Assembly: GCA_947491935.1 (NCBI GenBank)
Contig: CANLLF010000002.1
Coordinates: 496,001 to 560,000, forward strand
DNA length: 64,000 nucleotides
DNA from: an uncultured Roseicyclus sp.
Lineage (GTDB): Bacteria > Pseudomonadota > Alphaproteobacteria > Rhodobacterales > Rhodobacteraceae
Direction of reading: 5' to 3'
Shown: positions 50,659 through 60,286 of the stretch, in pieces
How the letters are laid out: each line of letters begins with the position of its first letter
Numbering within the stretch: position 1 is the stretch's first letter
Notes under the pieces: model-generated
The model's input: only the letters and a program-made list of their open reading frames with translations
Database searches by the model: none
Told to the model about the DNA's origin: nothing
Translations under genes and position numbers: made by a program

Positions 50659-52698
50659 ATGCGTAATCCAGCCTCAGGGCCTCAGGCTTTGCCCGCACCG
50701 ATGCAGGCCGGCGCACCGGCGCTGGAACAGCAGATCGACCAATTCGCGGCCGCTCGAAACCTTCAGACGCCCACCTGGGTGTTTGATATCGATGCCGGTC
50801 GGATCGTGCATGCCAACGGGTCGGCCTGCGCCTTATGGCAGGCAGACACCGAGCGGGAATTGCAGCAGCGGGACATGTCCAAGGACATGTCTCCAACCGT
50901 TGCAAAACGCCTGAAGCAGTATCAGGCTGACTTCACGGCGCGGGATGCCACGTTCACCGAGCTGTGGACGCTGTATCCCAACGGCAAACCGACCAGCGTC
51001 ATGGTTCAGTTTTGCGGCTTCCGCCTGCTGGATGGCCGGATGGCGATGCAATGCGAGGTGTTCGCGGAAGCCGATGATCAACCCGACAACCTGCGCAGCG
51101 CGGAAGCGCTGCTGCACACCGACGTGATGATCACGCTTTACAGCTTTTCCGGCCCGCCGCTCTACATGAACCCCGCCGCACGAAACGCGTCCCATGACGC
51201 CAATGCCCCAATTGTTCAGCTCTTCGTGGATTCCCGCGATTTCGACGTTTTGATGTTCGAGTTGGAGGGCGCGGGGGAGCATCGGCGGGTGGCGCGGGTG
51301 AAGACATCCGTGGGCCAGCGATGGTTCGATATCTCGGCCAAGCAGTGCAGCGACGCGATTTCCGGCGAACCGGCGATCCTTGTGACGGCCATCGATGTGA
51401 GCGAGTTGAAGGATGCCCGGGATCAGGCCCGCTACCTGGCGAACAGGGACCAGCTAACGGGGTGTTTCAATCGGTCCTATCTGCAGCACTACGCCGCCCA
51501 AATCGCCGATACCGAAACCACGCCCCGGGCCCTTTTGTATTTCGACGTCGATCGGTTCAAGCAGATCAACGACACATTCGGGCATGAGATGGGCGATGCC
51601 GTCCTGATCGAGTTGGCGGCACGGGCGCAGGTCTATGCCGCGGCACAAGACGTCGTCGTGCGCCTGGGCGGCGACGAGTTCGTGATCGTGATGGAGGTCC
51701 CCGACGACAAGGATGAGTTCCTCACGCGCGTCGAAACGGTGTTTCGCGCCCTGTCATCGCCGATCCTGTGCGGTGCGACCAACATCAACGCGAAGGTCAG
51801 CATGGGGATTTCCGTGTTTGAACCGAGCGAATTTGACGTTGATGCCGTGCTTCGCCAGGCAGATATCGCGCTGTACATGTCGAAGAACCGGGGCCGGAAC
51901 CGGTTCACGTTCTACGACGACGCGATGGGCGAAGCGGCCGAACGGCGCAGCAGAACCGAGGCCGAGATCGAAAAGGCCCTGCAGCGCCGGGAATTCACGT
52001 TGCACTACCAACCGCGTATCGACGTGAAAAGTGGAGAGATCGCGTCTGTTGAAGGGCTGGCACGGTGGATGCATCCGGAGCGCGGCATGATCCTCCCCGG
52101 CGACTTCATCCCTATTTGCGAAGAAACCGGCATGATCGAAGCGCTTGGGCAACAGGTGCTTGAGATGGGGTTTGCGCAATCGAAGGCGTGGCTGGATGCG
52201 GGTGTCAACACCCGCCTGTCTTTGAACATTTCGCCCCGGCAATTCGCGGACAGTGGACTCCTGGACCGGTTGAAAGCCTGCGCCGACACGGCCGGTTTCA
52301 CCCCGGGGCAGATCGAGCTTGAAATCACTGAAAGTGTTTTGATTGGCGAACACGATGGGATCGCCGCCAAGCTGCAGACAATCACCGATATGGGGTTTGA
52401 AATCGCGATTGACGATTTCGGCACGGGGTATTCGAACCTGTCCTATATCTCCCGGTTTCCGTTGCACACGCTGAAGATCGATCGCTCTTTCATTGCGCAG
52501 CTCCCGCATTCGGGGCCGATTGTGCAATTGATCGTTGCCCTCGCCGAACAGATCGGTGCGAAGACGGTGGCCGAGGGCGTGGAGACGGAGGAGCAATACG
52601 AGTGGTTGGCCAAATGTGGATGCGACCAGATCCAGGGTTTCTATGTCGCGAAGCCGGCGCCGGCCTGTGACATCGAGGCTGAACTGACGCAGAGCTGA
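50659..52698 (+). CDS. PAS-GGDEF-EAL cyclic-di-GMP signalling protein
   Basis: 679 aa, cytosolic, no membrane helices. Residues 25-140 and 145-250 look like two PAS-type sensor domains. GGDEF is intact at 337-341 (RLGGDEFVIV), after LTGCFNRSYL and DVDRFKQINDTFGHEMGD. The inhibitory RxxD site is degenerate (AAQD). The EAL domain has EGL at 465-467, NISPRQF, ELEITESVL and DDFGTGYSNL at 585-594, with the metal and catalytic residues present. It probably hydrolyses cyclic-di-GMP and may also make it. ATG 50659 has a weak ribosome site. Confidence 0.92.
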   Translation: MRNPASGPQALPAPMQAGAPALEQQIDQFAAARNLQTPTWVFDIDAGRIVHANGSACALWQADTERELQQRDMSKDMSPTVAKRLKQYQADFTARDATFTELWTLYPNGKPTSVMVQFCGFRLLDGRMAMQCEVFAEADDQPDNLRSAEALLHTDVMITLYSFSGPPLYMNPAARNASHDANAPIVQLFVDSRDFDVLMFELEGAGEHRRVARVKTSVGQRWFDISAKQCSDAISGEPAILVTAIDVSELKDARDQARYLANRDQLTGCFNRSYLQHYAAQIADTETTPRALLYFDVDRFKQINDTFGHEMGDAVLIELAARAQVYAAAQDVVVRLGGDEFVIVMEVPDDKDEFLTRVETVFRALSSPILCGATNINAKVSMGISVFEPSEFDVDAVLRQADIALYMSKNRGRNRFTFYDDAMGEAAERRSRTEAEIEKALQRREFTLHYQPRIDVKSGEIASVEGLARWMHPERGMILPGDFIPICEETGMIEALGQQVLEMGFAQSKAWLDAGVNTRLSLNISPRQFADSGLLDRLKACADTAGFTPGQIELEITESVLIGEHDGIAAKLQTITDMGFEIAIDDFGTGYSNLSYISRFPLHTLKIDRSFIAQLPHSGPIVQLIVALAEQIGAKTVAEGVETEEQYEWLAKCGCDQIQGFYVAKPAPACDIEAELTQS

Positions 52699-52923
52699 CC
52701 TGCGGCTCCGGATCGCGACCTGTTCCGCCGAAACGCAGGCGATGTCCAATCAAGACCGACGGGAGATACCGAAGTCGCTCTTTGACGACAGGATATTGGA
52801 ATGGATGACGTTTCGAACGGTGAAGTTAGGCTGTCATGCGCCAAACATGATCAGACGGCCAACGCCGGTTACGATCCGGGCCTGTCACAGTGTTCCGTGC
52901 GCGGCACCGCGCCGACGATCAGG

Positions 52924-53670
52924 TCACGTATTGATCGACCCGCCATCGACCGCGATCGTCTGGCCGGTGATAAAATCGCTCTCTTTCGAACAAAGGAAAA
53001 CGAGAGCGCCGAGCAGGTCCTCCGGGTGACCGTCGCGTTTGATCGCCCGAGAGGCAAGAACGGCGTCGCGTGCGGCGTCCAGATGCGCCTTGTTCCCGAG
53101 CACGCTGCTCGACAGGGTCAGGCCGGGTGCAAGATTGTTGACGCAGATCCCGGCGCCGCCCAACTCGCGGGAGAGGGCGCGCGTCATGGCATGGATCGCG
53201 CCTTTCGAGGCGATGTAATGCAGCATGCCCGGCATGCCCTTGTAGACGGTGCCCGAGGTGATGTTGACGATCTTGCCGTGACCTTGCGCCTCCATCAGCG
53301 GGCCGACGGCGCGGATCATGGCGTAGGTTCCGGTGACGTTGATATCCAGCACGCGCCGCCAGGTTTCGGGGTCGATCTCGTCATACCGCGCCATGGGAAG
53401 CGAGGCGTAGAGCGCGGCATTGTTGACCAGCACATCGATGTGGCCAAACCGCTCCAGGCAAGCCGCGACGATATTCGCAGGGCCCTCGGCCGCGGAGATG
53501 TCCGCGTTCAGGTAGCTGGCGCCGGATGCTTCGGCCTCCGCCCCATCCGCTATGTCGGCGGCCAGAACCTGCGCGCCCTCGGCCAAAAGGGCACGGGCGA
53601 ATTCCAGCCCGATCCCGGTCGCTCCACCTGTCACAATGCAGGCCCGACCATCCAGACGCAGCGGCCTCAA
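52924..53670 (-). CDS. SDR family oxidoreductase
   Basis: 248 aa, classical SDR. TGGATGIGLEFARAL binds the cofactor, and Asp after strand 2 (AADIADGAEAE) favours NAD. NNAALY, then NITSGTVYKGMPGMLHYIASKGA contains Ser, Tyr-x3-Lys. The end ITGQTIAVDGG is usual for 3-oxoacyl-reductase-like members. The start is TTG 53670, overlapping the GntR stop (TTGA), so it is coupled to the regulator. Likely oxidises a secondary alcohol in the catabolic route of this island. Confidence 0.88.
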   Translation of the reverse strand: MRPLRLDGRACIVTGGATGIGLEFARALLAEGAQVLAADIADGAEAEASGASYLNADISAAEGPANIVAACLERFGHIDVLVNNAALYASLPMARYDEIDPETWRRVLDINVTGTYAMIRAVGPLMEAQGHGKIVNITSGTVYKGMPGMLHYIASKGAIHAMTRALSRELGGAGICVNNLAPGLTLSSSVLGNKAHLDAARDAVLASRAIKRDGHPEDLLGALVFLCSKESDFITGQTIAVDGGSINT

Positions 53671-54383
53671 CTCTTGCCCCCGCCAGTGGTGCGCGTTCCG
53701 TTTTCATAGACTTTGCGCACGAACAGGTCGGCATAGTTCAGCGTGGCATGGCTGTGCTCCCGCATCATGGCCTCCGCCCGCGCGCCGTCCCGCTGCCGCA
53801 ATGCATCAAGCAAGATAACATGCTGGGAATGGCCCACCATCAGCCGCATCCGCTCCCGGCGCGGATTGGTCGTGTCGAAAACAAGGGAGCCCAGTTTGGC
53901 CAGCGGCAACATCGCGATGCGCTCGAATGTATGGGCGATGAGGTCATTGCCGCATTTCAGCATGATCGTTTCGTGGAAGATCACGTTGGCCGCGTGATAC
54001 CCGTCGAGCAGTTCCTGAACCGGCGTGTCCGACTCGAGAATGGATTCCGTGGTGGAAATCGACGACAGCAACGTCGCCTCGACCGCGTCGCTCATCCCGG
54101 TCTCCGCAAGCGTCTTGGCGGCCAGCGATTCAAGCGCGGCGCGCACGGCGATGGCGTTCGAGATATCTGCCTTGGAGATGGAGCGGATCGTATATCCGCG
54201 ACCCTCTCGCTTCTCGATCAGGCCCTCCGCCTCCAAACTGGCCAGCGCAGTGCGCGCAGGCGTCCGAGACACGTCAAACTCGGCCGCCAGGGCAACCTCG
54301 CTGATCCGCGCGCCGGGTTCACGGCCCCCCGTCACGATCTGACGGCGAACAACGGATTGGAGATGTTGTGCGCTTGAATGCAT
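53667..54383 (-). CDS. GntR family (FadR/VanR type) transcriptional regulator
   Basis: 238 aa. Residues 5-70 are the winged helix (QHLQSVVRRQIVTGGREPGARISEVALAAEFDVSRTPARTALASLEAEGLI, EGRGYTIRSIS). Residues 75-220 are the all-helical FCD ligand-binding domain with the metal-site His residues (YHAANVIFHETIM, GHSQHVILLDAL, MMREHSHATL). Divergent from the aldehyde dehydrogenase gene, with repeated GGATAC words between the two, so it probably controls both directions. Confidence 0.9.
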   Translation of the reverse strand: MHSSAQHLQSVVRRQIVTGGREPGARISEVALAAEFDVSRTPARTALASLEAEGLIEKREGRGYTIRSISKADISNAIAVRAALESLAAKTLAETGMSDAVEATLLSSISTTESILESDTPVQELLDGYHAANVIFHETIMLKCGNDLIAHTFERIAMLPLAKLGSLVFDTTNPRRERMRLMVGHSQHVILLDALRQRDGARAEAMMREHSHATLNYADLFVRKVYENGTRTTGGGKS

Positions 54384-54394
54384 GGCTCAAAAAT

Positions 54395-54488
54395 GGATAC
54401 AAAAAGAGGCTGTGTCGAGCATTATTGCCGAAAATACAAAGAAATTGCTTCACTTTGGATACATAAAATGCATCCTCACGGTGTATCC
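54395..54488. promoter_or_regulatory. GGATAC sites in the gntR-aldehyde dehydrogenase gap
   Basis: GGATAC occurs at 54395-54400 and 54457-54462, and its reverse complement GTATCC at 54483-54488. All are in the 164-base divergent gap, each in a TGGATACA- or TGTATCC-like context. They are candidate binding sites for the adjacent GntR protein. Confidence 0.5.
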
Positions 54489-54547
54489 GCCGCAAATGCC
54501 TGTGCCGACTCGGCCCCGGCAAGGCAGGCCGGGTAAGGGAGGGAGCC

Positions 54548-56053
54548 ATGGATCGTGCCATGGATGCGGAGGCGGACGACGCACCGGTTCGTACAGAGCT
54601 GTTCATCGACGGTCAGGCCTGCCCTGCGTCTGGCGAACGGCATTATGCAATTCACAACCCGGCGCGGCCAGAGGAGTTGGTGGGTCATGCCGCGGCCGGA
54701 ACAGAGGCCGATGTCAACCGCGCCGTGCGCGCGGCCCATGCAGCCTATCCGGGCTGGTCAGCCCTGAGCTACGCCGAGCGCGCCGCGTATCTGATAGCCA
54801 TTGCCGACGCGCTGAGCGCCGATAGTGCCGATGTTGCGCGCCGGTCCCGCCTGTTTTGTCGAGAGCACGGAAAGATCCTGAAGGAAACGACCCTTGAATT
54901 GAGCCGCCTTGGCGACCGCTTCCGGCTGAGCGCATCTTACGCCGAGCGTCTGGCGGCGGATGAACACCTCAGCGGGCCGCCATTCGATACCATCATTACC
55001 CGCCAACCGCGCGGGGTAGCGGCGCTGATCGTGCCCTGGAACTGGCCGCTGTCGATCCTTGGGGCGAAACTGCCGCAGGCGCTGATGGCTGGGAACACCG
55101 TGGTCGTGAAACCGAGCCGAAATTCCGCGCTCGCCCCGTCACAGACCCTTCGCATCATCGCCGAGATGCTGCCACCTGGGGTTCTGAACGTGGTGACGGG
55201 CAGCGCCTCGGACATCGGCGATCCGTTGGTTCGCCACCCGCTGGTGCGCTTCGTGAACTTCACGGGTTCGGTCGAGGTGGGGCGGCACGTGATGCGGCAG
55301 GCCGCCGATAACCTGACGCCGGTGACTTTGGAGCTTGGCGGCAATGATGCAGCCATCGTGTGTGAGGATGCGGCGCTTGATCCGGGTGCGTTCATGCGGA
55401 TGTATATGGGCGCGTTCATGTCGTCCGGCCAGATCTGCATGGCGCTGAAACGGCTCTATGTGCACCGCGCGCGGTTCGACGAGGTTGTCGAGGGGCTATC
55501 GGCTGTTTGCAACCGGATGGTTGTGGGCGACGGGCTTCTGGACGAAACCAATATGGGGCCGGTGAACAACGAAAAGCAGCTGCGCGTCGTGACGGGCATG
55601 ATCGATGAGGTGCGCGACAGTGGTGCCGATGTCCGCGAGTTGGGGCAGGTGCCGGATGAAGCGCTCTACGCGGCGGGCCATTTTCAGCGCCCGACCTTGG
55701 TGATCGACCCGGACCCGACCCTCAAGATCGTCGCGGAGGAGCAATTCGGCCCCGCCTTGCCGATCCTGCCTTTCGACACCGAGGACGAGGCCATCGCCGC
55801 GGCCAATGACAGCCGCTTTGGCCTGTGTTCATCCGTCTGGACGGCGGATCGCGACCGCGCCGTTGCGCTCTCCCGCCGGTTGGAAGCGGGCTACACCTAT
55901 CTCAACGCCCACGGCCCCGCCGCGCAGGACAGTCGCGGACCGTTCGGGGGCTTCAAAGACAGCGGGATCGGCCGGAACCTCGGCTATGAAGGTGTGATCC
56001 AGTTTCAGGGACACCATTCGATCAGCGCGCCGGAGGGCTGGCTGTTCAATTGA
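54548..56053 (+). CDS. Aldehyde dehydrogenase family protein
   Basis: 501 aa. NAD(P)-dependent oxidation of an aldehyde to the acid. VPWNWPL near 162-168 and KPSRNSALAP bind the cofactor, Glu262 lies in LELGGND and the catalytic Cys297 in SSGQICMAL. EEQFGPALPILPF and PFGGFKDSGIGRNLGYEG follow. ATG 54548 has GGGAGGG upstream. It precedes TRAP system 2 with 23 bases between, so import and first oxidation steps are probably in one transcript. Confidence 0.93.
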   Translation: MDRAMDAEADDAPVRTELFIDGQACPASGERHYAIHNPARPEELVGHAAAGTEADVNRAVRAAHAAYPGWSALSYAERAAYLIAIADALSADSADVARRSRLFCREHGKILKETTLELSRLGDRFRLSASYAERLAADEHLSGPPFDTIITRQPRGVAALIVPWNWPLSILGAKLPQALMAGNTVVVKPSRNSALAPSQTLRIIAEMLPPGVLNVVTGSASDIGDPLVRHPLVRFVNFTGSVEVGRHVMRQAADNLTPVTLELGGNDAAIVCEDAALDPGAFMRMYMGAFMSSGQICMALKRLYVHRARFDEVVEGLSAVCNRMVVGDGLLDETNMGPVNNEKQLRVVTGMIDEVRDSGADVRELGQVPDEALYAAGHFQRPTLVIDPDPTLKIVAEEQFGPALPILPFDTEDEAIAAANDSRFGLCSSVWTADRDRAVALSRRLEAGYTYLNAHGPAAQDSRGPFGGFKDSGIGRNLGYEGVIQFQGHHSISAPEGWLFN

Positions 56054-56076
56054 TGAGTACATTAACGGGAGGATAC

Positions 56077-57060
56077 ATGATGAAACACACAGCACTGATC
56101 GCGGGGGCCGCACTCGCCCTGATGCCGTTGGCCGGGCAGGCCGAAGAGCTCAGCCTGGCCTACTGGATGGGGCCGGGCCATCCGATGAATGCCGCCGTCT
56201 TCACGCCGTTCGCCGAGAACCTGGCCGAGGTCTCCGGCGGTGAGATGACGGTGGAGCTGTTCCCCGGCGGCGCATTGAACGGATCCCCGCCCGCGCAATA
56301 CGGCATCATGCTGGATGGGGTGGCCGATATCGCCTTCGTCATTCCCGGCTATACCGGCGATGTGTTCCCGATGACGGGAGTGATCACCTATCCCGGCATC
56401 TGCGAGAATGCGACGGCCTGCACGGAATCCCTGTGGCGCGCACGCGATCTGATCGAGACGGAATATGATGCCGTCCTGCTCGCGCTTTGGGGCAATAACC
56501 CACCCGTGCTGATCACCCGCGACACGCCGGTGCGTACGCTGGAGGACCTGGAGGGCATGGTGATCCGCGTGACCTCCACACAGGACGTGGCCTTCGCCGA
56601 TGCGCTTGGCGCTTCGGGCGTGACGCAGCCTGTCAACGTCATCAACCAGAACCTGACCAACGGCGTGGTCGATGCCATTGCCATCGGGCCGTCGGCCATC
56701 GGGTCGTTCAACCTGCACGAGCCGGGCAATTACATCACAACGTATTTCCCGGGCTCCGGCTCGGCCTTCGTGCTGCTGCTCAACCGCGACGTCTATGACG
56801 GGCTGAGTGAGGAACAGCAGGGCTGGATCGATGCCGCCGCAGATCGCTCAATCAGTGAGGCGGGCGGCGCGTTCTATGACCGGGCCGCGGCGCGCGGGCT
56901 TGAGATTGCCCGCGAGGCCGGGGTCGAGATCATCGATCTGACGCCCGAGGAGCGGGCCCGCTGGGACGCGGCGATGGCCCCCCTGATCGAAGAACTGCGC
57001 GCAGAGGAAATGGGCGGCCGAACCGCTGGTGAGGTCATGGATATCATGATCGGCGAATGA
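56077..57060 (+). CDS. TRAP transporter substrate-binding protein DctP (system 2)
   Basis: 327 aa. Signal peptide at residues 1-22 (basic start, ALIAGAALALMPLAG core, cut near QAEE). The mature part shows YWMGPGHPMNAAVFTPFAENLAEVSGGEMTVELFPGGALN, then LEDLEGMVIRVTSTQDVAFADALGAS with the ligand-binding Arg, and NGVVDAIAIGPSAIGSFNLHEPGNY. GGGAGG lies upstream of ATG 56077. It differs clearly from DctP of system 1, so another ligand is expected. Its stop overlaps the dctQ start. Confidence 0.92.
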   Translation: MMKHTALIAGAALALMPLAGQAEELSLAYWMGPGHPMNAAVFTPFAENLAEVSGGEMTVELFPGGALNGSPPAQYGIMLDGVADIAFVIPGYTGDVFPMTGVITYPGICENATACTESLWRARDLIETEYDAVLLALWGNNPPVLITRDTPVRTLEDLEGMVIRVTSTQDVAFADALGASGVTQPVNVINQNLTNGVVDAIAIGPSAIGSFNLHEPGNYITTYFPGSGSAFVLLLNRDVYDGLSEEQQGWIDAAADRSISEAGGAFYDRAAARGLEIAREAGVEIIDLTPEERARWDAAMAPLIEELRAEEMGGRTAGEVMDIMIGE

Positions 57061-57599
57061 ACGTGCCAGACGATACAACACAGATACCCGGCCCGCTGCG
57101 CGCAGCGGACCGGGTGTTGCGATGGGTCTCGGGCGCGCTTGCCGCGCTCGGCGCGCTCGGCATCGTCGCGCTGATGGGTATCACGCTTGCGGCCGTGATC
57201 TGGCGCTACTGGTTTCGCGATCCGATTTCAGGCACCGGGGATCTGTCGCAAATGACGCTGATCATCGTGGCAGGCGCTGCCGTGGCCTATGGCGCGCGCC
57301 ACCAAGCCCATGTCAGCGTCGATCTGATCGCGCCGCTTGGCCGGCGCGTCACGCGCGTCACGGATATCGTGATGCGGGTGCTGACCCTCTTCATCATCGG
57401 GCTGTCGGTCTATGCGTTGATGGACAAGGCCTGCGGGCTGGAACGGGCCTGCATCACCTCGACCCTGTCGATCGAGCATCGCCCGTTTTTCTGGTATCTG
57501 GCCGTCGCAATGGCGGTCTATGCGGCACAGGTTGCGGTGCATCTGGGTATCGGCATCGCCACGTTCCGGGGGAATGACCCGACGGAGGCCAGTACCTGA
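57057..57599 (+). CDS. TRAP transporter small permease DctQ (system 2)
   Basis: 180 aa with four membrane helices. AVIWRYWFRDPISGTGDLSQMTLIIVAGAAVAYGARHQAHVSVDLI is the usual helix 2 region with the conserved loop. ATG 57057 overlaps the dctP stop (ATGA) and its own stop overlaps dctM (TGATG). The N-terminus has a 20-residue cytosolic extension. Couples DctP to DctM. Confidence 0.9.
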   Translation: MNVPDDTTQIPGPLRAADRVLRWVSGALAALGALGIVALMGITLAAVIWRYWFRDPISGTGDLSQMTLIIVAGAAVAYGARHQAHVSVDLIAPLGRRVTRVTDIVMRVLTLFIIGLSVYALMDKACGLERACITSTLSIEHRPFFWYLAVAMAVYAAQVAVHLGIGIATFRGNDPTEAST

Positions 57600-58903
57600 T
57601 GGACGCCACGATGATCGGGTTCATCGGCTTTGTCGGCCTGTTCGTGCTGCTGTTCATCCGGATGCCGGTGGGCGCCGCGATGATGCTGGTGGGCACCATC
57701 GGCATTTGGTTCATCCGCGAACGCGCCGCGATCCCGAAACTGGCCGGTGAGATTTTCAATGAGGCCTCGAATTACCCGCTGACGATCATTCCGCTGTTTG
57801 TGCTCATGGGCAATCTGGCCGGTGTCTCGGGGATGAGCCGGGACCTTTATACCGCCGCCCATGCCTGGCTGGGGCACCTGAAGGGCGGGTTGGCTTCGGC
57901 GACCATCGTGGGCTGCGCGGGGTTTTCGGCGCTGTCGGGGTCATCGCTGGCCGCGGCGCTGACCATGGGGCGCGTCGCCCTGCCCGAAATGCAGCGCTAC
58001 AAATACGATAACGGCATGGCGACCGGCGCGATTGCGGCGGGCGGCACGTTGGGCATCCTGATCCCGCCCTCGGCCGGTTTCGTGGTCTACGCGATCCTGA
58101 CGGAAGAGAGCATCGGGCGGCTCTTCATGGCTGGTGTTCTGCCGGGCCTGATGCTGACCGGGCTTTTCATCTTTGCGATCTGGCTGTCGGTTCTGCGCAA
58201 GCCCGAGCGCGCGCCCGCCTCTGCGGAGCGCATGGCGTTGCCCGACCGGTTCCGCGCGCTCCTTCGCGCTTTCTGGATCATCGGGATCATCGTGGCCACG
58301 ATCGGGGGCATCTATACCGGCGTCTTTTCGGCGGTGGAGGCCGCGGGTGTGGGTGCCTTCCTGGCACTGATCGTAACCCTGATCCGGGGCGCGATGACCT
58401 GGTCCAACATGGTCGAGGTCTTCGCCAGCACCCTGAAATCGACCGGCACCGTCTTCCTGATCCTGTTCGGCGCTTTTGTCTTCAAATCCTTCGTTGGTTT
58501 CACCGGCATCACCACGGCGCTGTCGGCCTGGGTCGAGATGCAGGGATTTACCGGGTTTCAGATCGTCTGCGCCTTCCTGCTGCTCTTCATCGTGCTCGGT
58601 ATGTTCATGGAGGGCTTTGCGATCCTCGTCCTCACCGTGCCGCTGATCCAGCCGATCATTCAGCCCCTTGGCATCGACATGATCTGGTTCGGCGTTCTGA
58701 TGGTCATCGTACTGGAGATGGGGCTCATCTCCCCACCTGTGGGCGTCAACGTTTTCGTCGTGAAAGGCATCGCGCGGGACGTGCCGCTCAACACCATCTT
58801 CCGTGGGATCTGGCCGTTCTGGTTCGCCATGCTGGCGGCGGTTCTGCTGATCCTCGCCTTCCCGCAAATTGCGTTGTTCCTGCCCGATTCCATGTTCGGA
58901 TGA
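57599..58903 (+). CDS. TRAP transporter large permease DctM (system 2)
   Basis: 434 aa with about twelve membrane helices. Motifs: GFSALSGSSLAAALTMGRVALPEMQRY, TGAIAAGGTLGILIPPSAGFVVYAILTEESIG, GVFSAVEAAGVGAFLALIVT, FMEGFAILVLTVPLIQPII and GLISPPVGVNVFVVKG. Ends IALFLPDSMFG. A 33-base gap separates it from the OsmC gene in the same direction, so that protein is probably made together with the transporter. Confidence 0.93.
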   Translation: MDATMIGFIGFVGLFVLLFIRMPVGAAMMLVGTIGIWFIRERAAIPKLAGEIFNEASNYPLTIIPLFVLMGNLAGVSGMSRDLYTAAHAWLGHLKGGLASATIVGCAGFSALSGSSLAAALTMGRVALPEMQRYKYDNGMATGAIAAGGTLGILIPPSAGFVVYAILTEESIGRLFMAGVLPGLMLTGLFIFAIWLSVLRKPERAPASAERMALPDRFRALLRAFWIIGIIVATIGGIYTGVFSAVEAAGVGAFLALIVTLIRGAMTWSNMVEVFASTLKSTGTVFLILFGAFVFKSFVGFTGITTALSAWVEMQGFTGFQIVCAFLLLFIVLGMFMEGFAILVLTVPLIQPIIQPLGIDMIWFGVLMVIVLEMGLISPPVGVNVFVVKGIARDVPLNTIFRGIWPFWFAMLAAVLLILAFPQIALFLPDSMFG

Positions 58904-58936
58904 CGGAGCTGCGCGACCGTTTCGAAAGGACATATC

Positions 58937-60127
58937 ATGCACCACGCGAAAGACATCATCGGGCAAGCCAAGACGGCACCGTTCTTCAAGGTCGCCAATC
59001 CCGGCGAGATTGGCCTGGACCTGCCGTCGATCCGCCATGGCGATGCTGTGCGGTGCTGGGTCAATGCGCTGGCCGGGTTCCAGAAGGAGGCGCTGGTCGG
59101 CTCCACCCGCTCCGGCCTTGTCTGGCGGCTGGTCTCGGATGAGGGCGCGTACCTCAACGGCCATGACGCGGCGCCGTGCCCGCTATCGTTTCTGAGCACG
59201 GGCATGGTGGCGAGCTACATGAACGAGATCCTTGCGCTGGCCGCACAGCAGGGCGTGGAGCTGCGCAAGTTGCGGCTGATCCAGAACAATTACTACACGA
59301 TGAAGGGCTCGATGCGAAAACGCACGATGACGGGTGGTGCATTGCCCGTCGAGTTGGAGGTTGAGTGCGAGTGTGACCTCAACGACGCCGCCTTGCAGGA
59401 ATTGCTGATGAATGCGGTCCACGCGTCTCCGTTGAACGGGTTGATGCGGGGCAAGTTACCCTCGCTCTTCACACTCACGCGCAACGGCACCCAGATCGAG
59501 ACCGGCGAGGCGATGGCGCTTGATGCGCCGGTTATCGGCGATCCGTCCGGTGCCGCGCCGGTGGCGGAAGCGAGCGACCTGAAGCTGATCTCGCGCGAGG
59601 GGATGTCGCCGAAAAAGGAGGTCGCCAAAGGCACTGCGGGTTCGGCCACATCGCTAACCGACGAACAGGACCGGACGCTGAACCCCGGGGTCATCTGCAC
59701 GCTGCGGGAGGATGGCATCAAGGAGATCGAACAGCACCTCTATTCGCCGCACGGATCCATCTTCCGTTATCTGAGCGAAGAGGCCGAACCGGCGGGCGGG
59801 CAGGGCCGGGCGCCTGATGCGGTGAGCTATATCTCCGCGGGCATAGGGTTCTGTTTCATGACGCAGTTCGGGCGCATGGCCTCGATGGAGAAGCTGGATC
59901 TGCAGCATTATTCCATCGTGCAGGACACGCATTTTTCGCTCGGTGGGGCGTCGGGCGGGACGGGTCAGGCGGGGACGGCGGACCCGGTGGAAACGCATGT
60001 TCACTTGCGGACCGATGAGGGCGATGACGTGGCGCGCGATATGCTGGACGTGTCGGAGCGGACCTGTTTTCTGCACGCGTTTTGCCGGACGGATCTGAAA
60101 ACGAAACTGAAGATCACGCGGGTCTGA
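58937..60127 (+). CDS. OsmC-like protein with two tandem OsmC domains
   Basis: 396 aa, about twice the length of ordinary OsmC/Ohr proteins. The first half has the beta-rich start and the helix ending MVASYMNEILALAAQQGVELRKL, and contains CEC near 150. The second half has ASPLNGLMRGKLPSLFTLTRN, and SAGIGFCFMTQFGRMA and SERTCFLHAFCRTDL supply the second pair of Cys. Such proteins reduce organic peroxides or bind reactive carbonyls. GAAAGGAC precedes ATG 58937. Its place after a TRAP operon suggests handling of a toxic intermediate. Confidence 0.82.
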   Translation: MHHAKDIIGQAKTAPFFKVANPGEIGLDLPSIRHGDAVRCWVNALAGFQKEALVGSTRSGLVWRLVSDEGAYLNGHDAAPCPLSFLSTGMVASYMNEILALAAQQGVELRKLRLIQNNYYTMKGSMRKRTMTGGALPVELEVECECDLNDAALQELLMNAVHASPLNGLMRGKLPSLFTLTRNGTQIETGEAMALDAPVIGDPSGAAPVAEASDLKLISREGMSPKKEVAKGTAGSATSLTDEQDRTLNPGVICTLREDGIKEIEQHLYSPHGSIFRYLSEEAEPAGGQGRAPDAVSYISAGIGFCFMTQFGRMASMEKLDLQHYSIVQDTHFSLGGASGGTGQAGTADPVETHVHLRTDEGDDVARDMLDVSERTCFLHAFCRTDLKTKLKITRV

Positions 60128-60286
60128 TTAAGGAGAGACGGGCCAGTTTTTCGGGGTTATCAAGGCTGATAATCCTACTTAAGCTACTGATTCAGAAGTG
60201 TTTTCCGATTTTCGTTAATCTGTCGATGGCCATGTTTCGTGGGATTCTTGTCAAAGGCGCGATGGCGGCGGGACATATCCCGTGCC

